Notes: a model not told the origin generated them from the letters alone. DNA of 50,023 nucleotides from an uncultured Hellea sp. (GCA_905477785.1 CAJQGR010000019.1:1-50023); one strand, 5' to 3'; counted from the first letter of the stretch, positions 38,005-47,273 are shown. Made by a program: numbers and translations.

Positions 38005-38799
38005 ATGCATATTGTAGAAGAACTTATATCAGAACGTGCCCCTAAGATGATGAGCCATCCTGTCTTGTTTAAATTTTTTAAACCGTTTCTGTACAGGCTT
38101 CTAGCTTATGACGCTGCTGTATTTCTTACAGACGCGATCAAGAATAAAACTGGGCATGATGCGTTTAAATTAATGATCAAACATATAAACCCCAGAATAT
38201 CTGTACAAAACCTAGACCGCCTACCTAAAGAAGGAAAGTGTATCTTAATCAGCAATCATCCTACTGGGCTAGCGGATGGTATAGCAGTTCATCAAGCGAT
38301 TAAAGAAAGAAGGCCTGATCATATTTTTCTTGCAAACTCAGATGCCTTACGCGTTATGCCTCTAGCAACAGATTTATTTATTCCAGTTGAGTGGAAAAAA
38401 GAGAAAAGAAGTACTAAAAAAACTCGACAAACCCTTATTCTGCTTAAAAAAGCTTTGAAAGAAGATAAATGTATTGTTATTTTTCCTAGCGGAAGGCTTG
38501 CAAAAATTACTTGCAGAGGACTTATAGATAGGAGATGGGAAAACTCGGCAGCAATGCTAGCTAAAAAGTACGGAACACAAGTAATTCCTCTAAGAATGAA
38601 AGCCCGCAATAGCTTCTTATACTATTTATTTGCCTGGGCTAACCGAGAACTTAGAGATATTACTCTCTTTCAGGAACTTTTAAATAAAAAAGGGAAAACT
38701 TTTAAGTTAACGTTTGGTGAGCCTATAAGTGCGTCCAGTCTGTCAAAAAATGCTGCTAAGGCAACCAAAGATATCAGAGATATGGTAGAAAGTCTGTAA
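38005..38799 (+). CDS. lysophospholipid acyltransferase (PlsC-like)
   Basis: This 264-aa protein of the glycerolipid acyltransferase family has the active-site segment ISNHPTGLADG with His85 and Asp91. The spacing is five residues rather than the classical four, as in the NHP(F/T)G-type subgroup. A second motif, IVIFPSGRLAK (about 153-163), corresponds to the substrate-binding FPEG-like block. It probably transfers acyl chains to a lysophospholipid or related lipid at the inner membrane. No signal peptide or clear membrane span is present. It stands alone between an arsenate reductase-like gene and sdhB. Confidence 0.85.
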   Translation: MHIVEELISERAPKMMSHPVLFKFFKPFLYRLLAYDAAVFLTDAIKNKTGHDAFKLMIKHINPRISVQNLDRLPKEGKCILISNHPTGLADGIAVHQAIKERRPDHIFLANSDALRVMPLATDLFIPVEWKKEKRSTKKTRQTLILLKKALKEDKCIVIFPSGRLAKITCRGLIDRRWENSAAMLAKKYGTQVIPLRMKARNSFLYYLFAWANRELRDITLFQELLNKKGKTFKLTFGEPISASSLSKNAAKATKDIRDMVESL

Positions 38800-38810
38800 T
38801 TGCCTTTAAG

Positions 38811-39590
38811 TTAAGTTCTTGCAACCATCATTTTTTTAACTTCTGCAATAGCCTTTGCAGGGTTTAGGCCTTTCGGACATACATTCGCGCAATTCATGAT
38901 TGTGTGACAACGGTAAAGCTTAAAAGGGTCGTCAAGTTTTTCTAAGCGTTCATTTTTAGCATCATCCCGACTATCAACTAACCAGCGATGAGCCTGCAAT
39001 AGAGCCGCAGGGCCTAAATATCTATCACCGTTCCACCAATAAGATGGGCAAGACGTTGAACAAGATGCACACAAAATACATTCATAATAACCATCTAATT
39101 TATCTCTATCTTCTATTGTTTGAGTCAATTCCTCAGTTGGAAGTGGAGTAGAAGTGTGAAGCCATGGTTCAATCGAAGCGTATTGATTGTAAAAATTTGA
39201 CAAATCAGGAACTAAGTCACGTACAACAGGCATATGAGGCAGTGGTGAGATAGATATACTTTTACCTGATACATCTTCTATAGCTTTGGTGCAGGCAAGT
39301 GTATTACGACCCCCAATATTCATTGCACAGGAACCACAGACGCCCTCCCTACAAGACCTACGGAAGGCTAAGGTTGGATCTATTTCATTTTTAATTTTAA
39401 AAAGTGCATCAAGCACCATTGGTCCACATGCATCTAAATCAATGTGGTACGTGTCCCAATAAGGATTACTTCCGTCTTCAGGATCATAACGATAAATTTT
39501 GAAGGTTTTAATATTTTTCCCAGTAGCATTAGATGGCCAGTCTTTACCCTGAGCTATCTTAGAGTTTTTAGGAAGCGTAAGCTGTACCAT
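38811..39590 (-). CDS. sdhB: succinate dehydrogenase iron-sulfur subunit
   Basis: This 259-aa subunit carries electrons from FAD to ubiquinone in complex II. All cluster ligands are present: [2Fe-2S] Cys80, 85, 88 and 100; [4Fe-4S] [12 protein letters not shown] (171, 174, 177) and [3Fe-4S]-related Cys181, 228, 234 with Cys238. The quinone-site residues are also kept: Trp in PSYWWN and His229 in RCHTIMN. It is separated from sdhA by a crotonase gene and has its own 125-bp upstream region, so it may have a separate promoter. Confidence 0.97.
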   Translation of the reverse strand: MVQLTLPKNSKIAQGKDWPSNATGKNIKTFKIYRYDPEDGSNPYWDTYHIDLDACGPMVLDALFKIKNEIDPTLAFRRSCREGVCGSCAMNIGGRNTLACTKAIEDVSGKSISISPLPHMPVVRDLVPDLSNFYNQYASIEPWLHTSTPLPTEELTQTIEDRDKLDGYYECILCASCSTSCPSYWWNGDRYLGPAALLQAHRWLVDSRDDAKNERLEKLDDPFKLYRCHTIMNCANVCPKGLNPAKAIAEVKKMMVART

Positions 39591-39715
39591 TAAAAATATT
39601 CCTTATTTAAGTTACGTATAATAGGAACACACAAAGTATGCGACGGTTATTTTTTGTTTTTTTGTCGCGGCTCTAGTAAACCTATATATTAACTAGAAGT
39701 CCAAATAATCAAAAA

Positions 39716-40540
39716 TTATTCGTTGCACTTCCTATCTGAAAATCTTGGAGGCCTTTTCTCTAAAAAAGACTGCACCCCTTCTGCACAGTCTGCACTAGAA
39801 AAAGCTTCACTTAGCATTTCACTCTCTATCATATGCAAATCAAAAGGTCCCTTACCAAGCATAGACTGCCTCAATAGCTTTTTATTGTTAGATACACTAG
39901 TCGGAGAGCAATTAACTGCAATATCTCTGGCTAATTCAAGAGATCTTGTGAGCACGTCTTCCGGCTCGCAAATTTCTGAAATTAAACCACCCTCTAGTAA
40001 TTCTTGGGCCATCATAATGTTACCCTTTAAAATCCATTCATTTGCTTTGGAATAACCAACAAGTTTAGGTAGGAAAAAACTGGCTGCACCATCAAAAACA
40101 ATTCCACGACGTGCAAATGGAAAGGCAAATTTTGACTTTTTAGACGCAATTCTTATGTCCATAGCTAAAGTCATAGTTGCGCCTATCCCTACAGCTGCAC
40201 CATTTATGGCAGCAATAATTGGTGTATCACAATCGAATATTGCTAAATTTAAAATGCCTCCAGCGTCTCGGTTTATACCATTGACTGCATCAGCACCCAT
40301 GCCGCTATCTAAGTTTGCTCCGCCAAAACCTTGACTAATATCTGCGCCAGCACAAAATGCTCTTCCTGCACCTGTTACAATAATTACTCTTACAGAAGGG
40401 TCTTTATCAGCCGAAACAATCGCCTCCAGAAGCGCAGAGTGAAGTTCTATATTGTAGGAGTTCATTGTCTCAGGTTTATTCATTGTGAGAACAACAACAG
40501 AAGGTGTCTTCTGATCTCTAACAGAAAGTACAAGGGTCAT
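39716..40540 (-). CDS. enoyl-CoA hydratase/isomerase family protein (crotonase)
   Basis: This 274-aa crotonase-fold protein has FCAGADISQGFGG (oxyanion-hole loop) and NGAAVGIGATMTLAMDIRIASKKSKFAFPFARRGIVFDGAASFFLPKLVG. Glu of the classical first catalytic site is Thr here (GATMTLA), as in a known subgroup; at the second site an Asp (FDGAAS) stands where I expect Glu (PEAAS). The reaction therefore may not be simple hydration. The ATG at 40540 is chosen, with AGGA 7 nt upstream. It lies between sdhA (73 bp) and sdhB (125 bp) on the same strand. Confidence 0.87.
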   Translation of the reverse strand: MTLVLSVRDQKTPSVVVLTMNKPETMNSYNIELHSALLEAIVSADKDPSVRVIIVTGAGRAFCAGADISQGFGGANLDSGMGADAVNGINRDAGGILNLAIFDCDTPIIAAINGAAVGIGATMTLAMDIRIASKKSKFAFPFARRGIVFDGAASFFLPKLVGYSKANEWILKGNIMMAQELLEGGLISEICEPEDVLTRSLELARDIAVNCSPTSVSNNKKLLRQSMLGKGPFDLHMIESEMLSEAFSSADCAEGVQSFLEKRPPRFSDRKCNE

Positions 40541-40616
40541 CAAACAGTCCTTTTTTTAGTGTCCAACCTTATAAAAATCGAACAAGGGAAAATATATATT
40601 ATTTTAGCCAGAAAAC

Positions 40617-42401
40617 TTAATATACTCTTTTCTTTGGCTTAATATAATCTATTCCATCAGACATAGTATATTTATGAACAGGACGATAATTAATTTTAAC
40701 CTTGTTCTTCTCAGAATCATACCAAGCAAGAGTATGTTTCATCCATTTCTTATCATTACGGTCTGTATAATCCTCGTGGGCGTGTGCACCACGTGATTCT
40801 TTTCTATTGTTTGCTGAGGCCATAGTCACCATGGCCTGACAAATTAAGTTATCAAGCTCTAGAGCCTCCATAAGATCGGTATTCCAAACCATTGTCTTAT
40901 CAAAGACTGCTATATCCTTAATAGAATGAGCAATATCTGTAATTTTTTTTACTCCCTCTTCCATACTATCTTCGGTACGAAAAACAGCGCAATGCTCTTG
41001 CATGGCTTTTTGAAGCCGCAAGCGAATTTCAGATGTTTTCTTGGAACCATTAGCAGCTTTAAACCTATCAAGTCTCTCCATTGAAGCTGCACCAGCATCT
41101 TGAGCAAGCGGCTTTTGCTTAGCATTAGCTTTAACTGTTTCGCCACAGCGCATACCAGCTGCTCGGCCAAATACTACTAAATCAATTAAGCTGTTTGAGC
41201 CCAGGCGATTTGCACCATGAACGGATACGCATGCTGCTTCTCCAACCGCCATTAACCCTGGAACTATAGCATCAGGATCTTTGCCTTTTTTTGTTAAAAC
41301 CTCACCATAGTAATTAGTCTGTATACCACCCATATTATAATGACATGTAGGAAGAACGGGTATGGGCTCTCGAGTTACATCAACTCCGGAGAAAATCTTA
41401 GCAGTCTCTGAAATACCTGGTAGCCGAGCCGCTAAAACTTTTGGGTCTAAATGATCTAAGTGTAAATAAATATGGTCTTTATCCTTACCTACACCTCGAC
41501 CTTCTCGAATTTCCATAACCATAGCACGGCTAACCATATCGCGTGGTGCAAGGTCTTTGACACTAGGGGCGTATCGTTCCATAAAACGCTCACCTTCTGA
41601 ATTTGTTAAATAGCCGCCTTCTCCTCTTGCGCCTTCGGTGATTAGACACCCTGCTCCATATATACCAGTGGGATGAAACTGAATAAACTCCATATCTTGC
41701 AAAGGCAAACCTGCTCTGAGAACCATAGCATTACCATCACCAGTACATGTGTGAGCAGATGTAGCACTAAAGAATACTCTTCCGTAACCACCCGTTGCTA
41801 AAATAACTTTTTGCGATCGGAATCTATGTAATGTTCCATCATCTAACTTCCAAGCGGTTATGCCTCTACAGACACCATCTTCCATAATAAGGTCCAAAGC
41901 AAAATACTCGATGAAAAACTCAGCTTCATTACGTAATGATTGTCCATATAAAGTATGTAACATTGCATGACCTGTACGATCAGCAGCAGCACACGTTCTT
42001 TGAACTGGGGGTCCTTCACCAAATTCTGTTGTGTGACCACCGAAAGGTCGCTGATAAATCTTACCATCTTCATTACGGGAAAATGGCATTCCCCAATGCT
42101 CTAATTCATAAACTGCTTTTGGAGCTTCTCGACAAAGATATTCAATGCTGTCCTGATCCCCAAGCCAGTCAGAACCCTTAACGGTATCATACATGTGCCA
42201 TCGCCAATCATCCGGTCCCATATTACCCAAAGATGCAGCTATTCCACCTTGAGCTGCAACGGTGTGGGAGCGAGTAGGAAACACTTTAGTTACACAAGCT
42301 GTTTTTAGTCCCGCCTGAGCCGCACCCAATGTCGCTCTCAGGCCAGATCCACCGGCTCCAACAACAACAACGTCATATGTATGATCTATCCATTTTGTCA
42401 T
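40617..42401 (-). CDS. sdhA: succinate dehydrogenase flavoprotein subunit
   Basis: This 594-aa catalytic subunit oxidises succinate to fumarate. It has the FAD motif [12 protein letters not shown] (12-23), the covalent-FAD His46 in [10 protein letters not shown], the active-site region [21 protein letters not shown] and the C-terminal [16 protein letters not shown]. The length is normal. It follows sdhD by 6 bp in the sdhC-sdhD-sdhA order. Confidence 0.98.
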   Translation of the reverse strand: MTKWIDHTYDVVVVGAGGSGLRATLGAAQAGLKTACVTKVFPTRSHTVAAQGGIAASLGNMGPDDWRWHMYDTVKGSDWLGDQDSIEYLCREAPKAVYELEHWGMPFSRNEDGKIYQRPFGGHTTEFGEGPPVQRTCAAADRTGHAMLHTLYGQSLRNEAEFFIEYFALDLIMEDGVCRGITAWKLDDGTLHRFRSQKVILATGGYGRVFFSATSAHTCTGDGNAMVLRAGLPLQDMEFIQFHPTGIYGAGCLITEGARGEGGYLTNSEGERFMERYAPSVKDLAPRDMVSRAMVMEIREGRGVGKDKDHIYLHLDHLDPKVLAARLPGISETAKIFSGVDVTREPIPVLPTCHYNMGGIQTNYYGEVLTKKGKDPDAIVPGLMAVGEAACVSVHGANRLGSNSLIDLVVFGRAAGMRCGETVKANAKQKPLAQDAGAASMERLDRFKAANGSKKTSEIRLRLQKAMQEHCAVFRTEDSMEEGVKKITDIAHSIKDIAVFDKTMVWNTDLMEALELDNLICQAMVTMASANNRKESRGAHAHEDYTDRNDKKWMKHTLAWYDSEKNKVKINYRPVHKYTMSDGIDYIKPKKRVY

Positions 42402-42407
42402 TGTTCT

Positions 42408-42737
42408 TTATCCTAGAATTAGTCTTGTGATAGTGTTCGCTACTGTAAACCATACGATCAAGGCGACTAATCGGTTGACGATTAAAGATGTTGAGCGCAA
42501 TTTTCCATCAAAATAGTCAAGTATTACCTCATCAAGCTCTAACTTGCAGTACCATATTGCTGCAGTAAAAAAGGCTAAAAAACCAATGCCGCCAACAGGG
42601 TTAGAAAGCCAAGTGGTAAAACCTTGTGAACCTCCTTTTATAGCTTCAACTGCACTGAGAAGAACTAGAGGTAAACTTATAATAACCCCATAACCAACAT
42701 ACTTGTGTAATTTATTATGTATAGAGTTTTTCGACAC
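42408..42737 (-). CDS. sdhD: succinate dehydrogenase membrane anchor subunit, lacking the heme-ligand histidine
   Basis: This 109-aa anchor has three membrane helices (about 15-31, 48-66 and 83-108). It aligns without gaps to the family around the second helix: AAIWYCKLELDEVILDY. The quinone-site Tyr75 (DY) is present, but the heme-ligand His, 12 residues before it, is Tyr63 (codon TAC at 42551-42549). The usual Gly at that helix face is Glu67. The start is a GTG with AGGAG upstream. It lies 10 bp after sdhC and 6 bp before sdhA. Subunit identity is firm from position, size and topology. Confidence 0.93.
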   Translation of the reverse strand: MSKNSIHNKLHKYVGYGVIISLPLVLLSAVEAIKGGSQGFTTWLSNPVGGIGFLAFFTAAIWYCKLELDEVILDYFDGKLRSTSLIVNRLVALIVWFTVANTITRLILG

Positions 42738-42747
42738 TTTTTATCTC

Positions 42748-43128
42748 CTAAACACTCATTGATAATATGCAAAAAGTCCAAATTACGGAAATAATTATTA
42801 TCAAATAAGATAGAATATTATTTTTAATTGGATCCATCATAAACCCCTTATCCCAGATGGCGTGTCGTACTTGCGCTAAGGCCATAAACATAAATGAAAA
42901 AATAAATATCCCAAAACCAACAAGACCAACCGGACTAAAAACAATAAACTCTAAAGGCAAACTCCCTTTTAATGATAAGTAAAAAATTCCAAATGAAACT
43001 ATTATCAGCCCAATGTAAGCAACTATAGAACTGACACGATGAAGAATTGAGCTTAACATAGCAGGATGCCATTTCCAAATTTGCAAGTGAGGCGCCATGG
43101 GGCGCTTATCATTCCATTGAGCTGACAT
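42748..43128 (-). CDS. sdhC: succinate dehydrogenase cytochrome b556-type subunit, lacking the heme-ligand histidine
   Basis: This 126-aa anchor has three membrane helices. The N-terminal HLQIWKWHPAMLSSILHRVSS is standard, and Ser27 and Arg31 of the quinone site are present. In helix 2 the family pattern YHxxxGIRHxxWD reads FMALAQVRHAIWD. The axial heme ligand His is Met82 (ATG at 42885-42883), the glycine is Gln86, and the propionate-side His89 is kept. It is the first gene of the sdhC-sdhD-sdhA group and is divergent from def. Confidence 0.94.
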   Translation of the reverse strand: MSAQWNDKRPMAPHLQIWKWHPAMLSSILHRVSSIVAYIGLIIVSFGIFYLSLKGSLPLEFIVFSPVGLVGFGIFIFSFMFMALAQVRHAIWDKGFMMDPIKNNILSYLIIIISVIWTFCILSMSV

Positions 43129-43272
43129 ACTATGTTTCCTTTAAACAGGCGAGCAAGTTAGCTGTAGATGAGTATGAGTCAACGATGAATTAGGTAGTAT
43201 TTTAGGTCAGAATGCCACGCTATCTAAAGTCAAATGCTTGACCTTTAACGCCCAGATGACTAGTTACGGGTA

Positions 43273-43791
43273 ATGACAGTCAGACCTATACTCACAGTGC
43301 CCAACCCTATATTGAAGCAAATTTCTAAACCTGTAGAGAAGGTGACGGATAATACTCGTAGGCTTATGGATGATATGCTTGAAACAATGTATGCAGCGCC
43401 TGGCATAGGGCTTGCAGCAATACAAATAGGTGTTCCTTCAAACATTATAGTTATGGATCTTGCGAGAGATGAGGAAAAACCTAAAGTAAAATATTTTGTA
43501 AATCCAGAAATTCTCGAAGTTGTTGAAAATTTATCAACTTATGAGGAAGGGTGTCTTTCGGTACCAGATGTATTTGATACAGTTGAAAGACCAGAAAAAG
43601 TTAAGCTTACATACTTAGATTACAATGGGAAAAGAGTAACAGAGTGGTGCGAAGGTCTTTACGCGACATGCATACAGCATGAAATGGATCATCTCAAAGG
43701 GGTTGTTTTCATAGACTATCTATCTCGCCTCAAAAGAGATCGCGCGGTAAAAAAAGTTCAAAAATTCAATAAATTAAAATCTGAAAATTAA
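43273..43791 (+). CDS. def: peptide deformylase
   Basis: This 172-aa metalloenzyme removes the N-formyl group from new proteins. The three motifs are complete: [10 protein letters not shown] (44-53), EGCLSVP (92-98, metal Cys94) and QHEMDH (135-140, His136, Glu137, His140). The length is normal. It begins the def-fmt-truA group, divergent from sdhC. Confidence 0.97.
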   Translation: MTVRPILTVPNPILKQISKPVEKVTDNTRRLMDDMLETMYAAPGIGLAAIQIGVPSNIIVMDLARDEEKPKVKYFVNPEILEVVENLSTYEEGCLSVPDVFDTVERPEKVKLTYLDYNGKRVTEWCEGLYATCIQHEMDHLKGVVFIDYLSRLKRDRAVKKVQKFNKLKSEN

Positions 43792-43846
43792 GTACATAAA
43801 AATTAATATTTATGATTTATAGAGTGCAATAAATAGGATCATAAAA

Positions 43847-44776
43847 GTGAGTTTAAGAATAGTTTTTATGGGAACACCTGAATTTGCGGTTCCTTCATTA
43901 GCCGAAATTATTGCTAACAGCTATGATGTGGTAAGAGTTTACACTAAACCACCGCGCGCTTCAGGACGTGGTAAAAAAATCACAAAATCTCCTGTTCATC
44001 AGTTTGCAGAAATTATGGGAATCCCCGTAGAAATCCCGGAAAAGTTTAATGAATGCGAAGTTCTTGATGAGCTTGAAGCATTAGAAGCAGATGTATGCTG
44101 CGTTGTAGCTTACGGACAAATTTTACCTAAAAGGGCATTAGAATCAACTAAATATGGATGCTTAAACCTTCACGCCTCACTTCTCCCTAGATGGCGGGGT
44201 GCTGCTCCAATACATCGCGCAATAATGGCTGGTGATGAGCAAACTGGGGTTCAGATACAAAAGATGAAAGAAAGCCTGGACACTGGTGATATTCTTTTAT
44301 CAGAACTCATAAAAATTAAAGATACGGATACAACTGGATCTTTGTTTCAGAGTGTTTCTAGAATTGGCGCTAGCATGTGGCCTAGGGTACTGGGTGCAAT
44401 TGAACGAGAGGGGCTAAGCCCACATAAACAGGAAGGCAAACCTACTTACGCCCATAAGATAAAAAAAACTGAATCAAGAATAAACTGGGATTTGCCTGCC
44501 GTTATAATTGATCGGCACATACGTGGTCTCTCTCCTTTTCCAGGAGCATGGTGTAAAATTAATGGAGAGCGCGTTAAAATTCACATGAGTAAATATGAAA
44601 ACTTCAAAAACTTAGAAAATGTTCAACCCGGAACCGTTATTGAAGAGGGTTTATTAATTGCATGCAAAGAAAACGCGGTGCGCTTAGTTGAAGTTCAGCC
44701 CGCAGGAAAGTCAAAAATGAATGTAAGAGAATTTTTAAAAGGTAGAAAAGTGCCATTAAACACTGAATTGAAATGA
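43847..44776 (+). CDS. fmt: methionyl-tRNA formyltransferase
   Basis: This 309-aa enzyme formylates initiator Met-tRNA. It has VFMGTPEFAVPSL at the start, the catalytic LNLHASLLPRWRGAAPIHRAI (Asn and His), and ESLDTGDILL (Asp). It starts with GTG, with AGGA about 7 nt upstream. It lies 55 bp after def, with which it works as a pair, and 30 bp before truA. Confidence 0.97.
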   Translation: MSLRIVFMGTPEFAVPSLAEIIANSYDVVRVYTKPPRASGRGKKITKSPVHQFAEIMGIPVEIPEKFNECEVLDELEALEADVCCVVAYGQILPKRALESTKYGCLNLHASLLPRWRGAAPIHRAIMAGDEQTGVQIQKMKESLDTGDILLSELIKIKDTDTTGSLFQSVSRIGASMWPRVLGAIEREGLSPHKQEGKPTYAHKIKKTESRINWDLPAVIIDRHIRGLSPFPGAWCKINGERVKIHMSKYENFKNLENVQPGTVIEEGLLIACKENAVRLVEVQPAGKSKMNVREFLKGRKVPLNTELK

Positions 44777-44806
44777 ATAAGTTCCAACAAATACAAAGTT
44801 ATTTTT

Positions 44807-45547
44807 ATGCCGCGTTATAAACTAACTATAGAATATGACGGAGCTCCTTATATGGGCTGGCAATGGCAAAACCATGGGCCAAGTGTTCAGGGCGTTCTTG
44901 AAAACGCAGGAAAAAAATTAAATCGTAATGAACCGGTTGAAGTATATGGTTCTGGACGCACAGATAGCGGAGTTCATGCATTAGGCCAAATAGCTCATAT
45001 GGATTTAAAAAAAGAATACCGAACAGATAAAATAAGAGATGCCATGAACTTTCATATGGCTGATGACCCTGTAACTATCTTGAAAGCAGAGATGGTTCCA
45101 GATGAATGGCACGCAAGGTTTGATGCAACAGAAAGAGAGTACTTATATCGTGTTATAGATCGACGAATGAAGCTATCATTAGATAAGGGTAGACTTTGGA
45201 GAATTCCAGTAAAATTAAACGTAGAATTAATGCATAAAGCTGCACAGCACCTTGTTGGACAACATGACTTCACAACATTTAGGGATACGCAGTGCCAAGC
45301 CAAAAGCCCTACAAAAACTATTGATAGAATAACTATTGCGCGTGAAGAAAAAGAAATTCATTTTTATTTTCGTGCCAGAAGTTTTCTTCATAAACAAGTT
45401 CGATCAATGGTTGGTACATTAGTTGAAGTTGGGCTTGAAAAATTAAACCCTGAATCAATTAAGGAAATTCTTGAGAGCAGAGATAGAACAAAATGCGGAC
45501 CTGTAGCACCGCCTGATGGATTATACCTCAAGTCAGTCAAATACTAA
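44807..45547 (+). CDS. truA: tRNA pseudouridine(38-40) synthase
   Basis: This 246-aa pseudouridine synthase modifies the anticodon stem-loop of tRNAs. The catalytic Asp53 is in GSGRTDSGVHALGQ, and RSFLHKQVRSMVGTLVEVG near the C-terminus is typical of TruA. It follows fmt in the def-fmt-truA order that is common in alphaproteobacteria; dapE is nearby on the other strand. Confidence 0.97.
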   Translation: MPRYKLTIEYDGAPYMGWQWQNHGPSVQGVLENAGKKLNRNEPVEVYGSGRTDSGVHALGQIAHMDLKKEYRTDKIRDAMNFHMADDPVTILKAEMVPDEWHARFDATEREYLYRVIDRRMKLSLDKGRLWRIPVKLNVELMHKAAQHLVGQHDFTTFRDTQCQAKSPTKTIDRITIAREEKEIHFYFRARSFLHKQVRSMVGTLVEVGLEKLNPESIKEILESRDRTKCGPVAPPDGLYLKSVKY

Positions 45548-45559
45548 GGTTTAAAACAA

Positions 45560-45573
45560 TGACAGCGCTGTCA
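45560..45573. promoter_or_regulatory. perfect LacI-family-type operator upstream of the GH16 gene
   Basis: TGACAGCGCTGTCA is a perfect 14-bp palindrome with a central CG, the form usual for operators of LacI-family sugar regulators. It lies between truA and the GH16 gene, 8 bp before a good -35 element. The GC-rich core stands out strongly in an AT-rich gap. Its place points to sugar-dependent control of the GH16 gene. No LacI-type regulator is encoded in the window. Confidence 0.7.
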
Positions 45574-45581
45574 CAAATTCA

Positions 45582-45611
45582 TTGACTTATATTTTAGATT
45601 TGATCTAAGTT
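45582..45611 (+). promoter_or_regulatory. candidate promoter of the GH16 gene
   Basis: A -35 element TTGACT (45582-45587, 5 of 6 matches) follows the LacI-type palindrome directly. A weak -10 element (TAAGTT at 45606-45611) lies 18 bp further. The strong half and the operator position make a regulated promoter here plausible. Confidence 0.35.
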
Positions 45612-45643
45612 ATTTAATTGAGGTTGATTTTTTAAGGTACTTA

Positions 45644-46702
45644 ATGATGAGTTTAAATAAAATATATACTTTATCTCTTACTATTATCGCGGCTCTATCC
45701 GCTTGCGGAGGGAATTCAGAAAACATAGCTCCACCTCCAATAACTGTTGTTACACCACCCGTAGTAACTACACCCCCCGGGGTTAATCGGCCTGCAATGC
45801 CAGAGGCAGCTCCCGATGGACCAAGTTACCATCCCTTAAATAAAGGATGGGAACTTATCTGGTCCGATGAATTCGATGGACCCTCAATCAATACTAATAA
45901 CTGGAACTTAAAAAATGAATGTTATGGTGGAGGCAATAATGAAAAACAATGCTACACGGATAGGGATGACAATATAGAAATAGTAAATGGCTTAATGCGA
46001 CTAGTAGCATTAGAGGAAACATTTACAGGGCCTAATAACGATTGGGATTCAACACAAAATACACAACCTTATACTTCAGGAAAGATAACAACTGAAGGAC
46101 TCCAAGCATGGACCTATGGTAGAATGGAATTTAGAGCTAAACTTCCAGAAGGACAAGGGAGTTGGCCTGCATTTTGGATGTTAGGTGCCTCGAATACATA
46201 TGGCGACAGCTGGCCTTTAAAAGGTGAAATAGATATAATGGAAGCAGTGAACTTGGGTGCACGATGTGACGAATGCACAGGCACAGATGGTGAAAATAGA
46301 ACAGTATATGCTCTGCATTTTGGAAGTCAGTGGCCAAATAATAGTTTGATAGATGGTAGAACACATTTAGCCGATAATTCTAATCCAGCAGACAACTATC
46401 ATGTTTGGGCTATCGAATGGGGTAAAGGTGTAATTAAATGGTTTCTTAATGGCGAGCTTTATGGAACTGTTAGAAATAACCAGTGGTATACAGATGGAGC
46501 ACCTGACAATATCAATGCTCCCTATGACCAACCTTTCTACCTTATATTAAATCTTGCTATTGGCGGTAACTTTCCTGAGCCATTAAATGACACAGGGATT
46601 TCTGATGATACAATTCCAAATCAATTTTTGATAGATTGGGTTAGAGTTTATCAATGTAGCACTGATTTAGTTGATGGTTTAGAATGCATGTCTTCCGAAT
46701 AA
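45644..46702 (+). CDS. GH16 family beta-glucanase lipoprotein (laminarinase-like)
   Basis: This 352-aa secreted glycoside hydrolase has a lipobox N-terminus (LTIIAALSACGG), so it is probably a cell-surface or periplasmic lipoprotein. A Pro/Val/Thr-rich linker (about 27-60) leads into the GH16 domain. Its catalytic motif GEIDIMEAV has Glu195 (nucleophile), Asp197 and Glu200 (acid/base). Other GH16 signatures are WELIWSDEFDG, TYGRMEFRAKLPEGQGSWPAFWML and DYHVWAIEWGKGVIKWFLNG. The likely substrate is a beta-1,3- or mixed-linkage glucan such as laminarin. It is preceded by a LacI-type operator and stands apart from other sugar genes. The ATG has AAGG at 6 nt. Confidence 0.94.
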   Translation: MMSLNKIYTLSLTIIAALSACGGNSENIAPPPITVVTPPVVTTPPGVNRPAMPEAAPDGPSYHPLNKGWELIWSDEFDGPSINTNNWNLKNECYGGGNNEKQCYTDRDDNIEIVNGLMRLVALEETFTGPNNDWDSTQNTQPYTSGKITTEGLQAWTYGRMEFRAKLPEGQGSWPAFWMLGASNTYGDSWPLKGEIDIMEAVNLGARCDECTGTDGENRTVYALHFGSQWPNNSLIDGRTHLADNSNPADNYHVWAIEWGKGVIKWFLNGELYGTVRNNQWYTDGAPDNINAPYDQPFYLILNLAIGGNFPEPLNDTGISDDTIPNQFLIDWVRVYQCSTDLVDGLECMSSE

Positions 46703-46712
46703 TTAAAGCAGG

Positions 46713-47273
46713 TTAATTAATACTAATTAATATTATTGAAAGACCAATTATATTAATACCACAACCAATTAAAATTGCAGGGCCATTCTTATAACAAAGA
46801 ATACTTTTTGCTAAGCAGATATCTATAAACAGAATATTTAAAAACCCAAGCAATGCGATAAAATTAGCAAAATAAAAAGAAATAAATCCAAGACTATGAA
46901 TGCTAAAGACTAAACCAATAATAATTGATAACCATATTACACACCAATGACGGGTTATTAACCAAGGTCTTAATCGATCTTGAAAATCAAAAACCATAGC
47001 AACAATTAGTGCCAGAGCTGAAAAACTAAGCAAATATATTGTTAAGGTTATTGTAATAGCAGATAGGGGTAATATTTCGGATAGATTATTATATACTTGG
47101 TCATACTTCTGACGTTGTACAACATAAGCAATTAAATAAAAGTTTGGCAGAATTAATAATAAACCATAAAAACTTCTTAATACCCCATCACGACTTAATT
47201 CAAAATAACTCTCCCAGCCCTCATGGCCCATAAGCACTTCGAAACATCCCTTTAAATTACGATAAATATTCAA
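46713..47273 (-). CDS. multi-spanning membrane protein of unknown function, coupled to dapE
   Basis: This 186-aa inner-membrane protein has about five hydrophobic segments (near 35-52, 67-90, 102-124, 126-150 and 160-184). The N-terminal part (NLKGCFEVLMGHEGWESYFELSRDG) is amphipathic and soluble. It starts with TTG, which overlaps the dapE stop as TTGA, so it depends on dapE translation. A later ATG at 47231 is possible. I do not recognise a named family. Its 3' end is 10 bp from the convergent GH16 gene. Confidence 0.7.
   Translation of the reverse strand: MNIYRNLKGCFEVLMGHEGWESYFELSRDGVLRSFYGLLLILPNFYLIAYVVQRQKYDQVYNNLSEILPLSAITITLTIYLLSFSALALIVAMVFDFQDRLRPWLITRHWCVIWLSIIIGLVFSIHSLGFISFYFANFIALLGFLNILFIDICLAKSILCYKNGPAILIGCGINIIGLSIILISIN

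Noticed and set aside
39627-39667. Inverted GCGAC / GTCGC repeat in the gap between the crotonase gene and sdhB
   Set aside because: The stem is only 5 bp with a loop of about 20 T-rich bases; too weak to call a terminator or operator.
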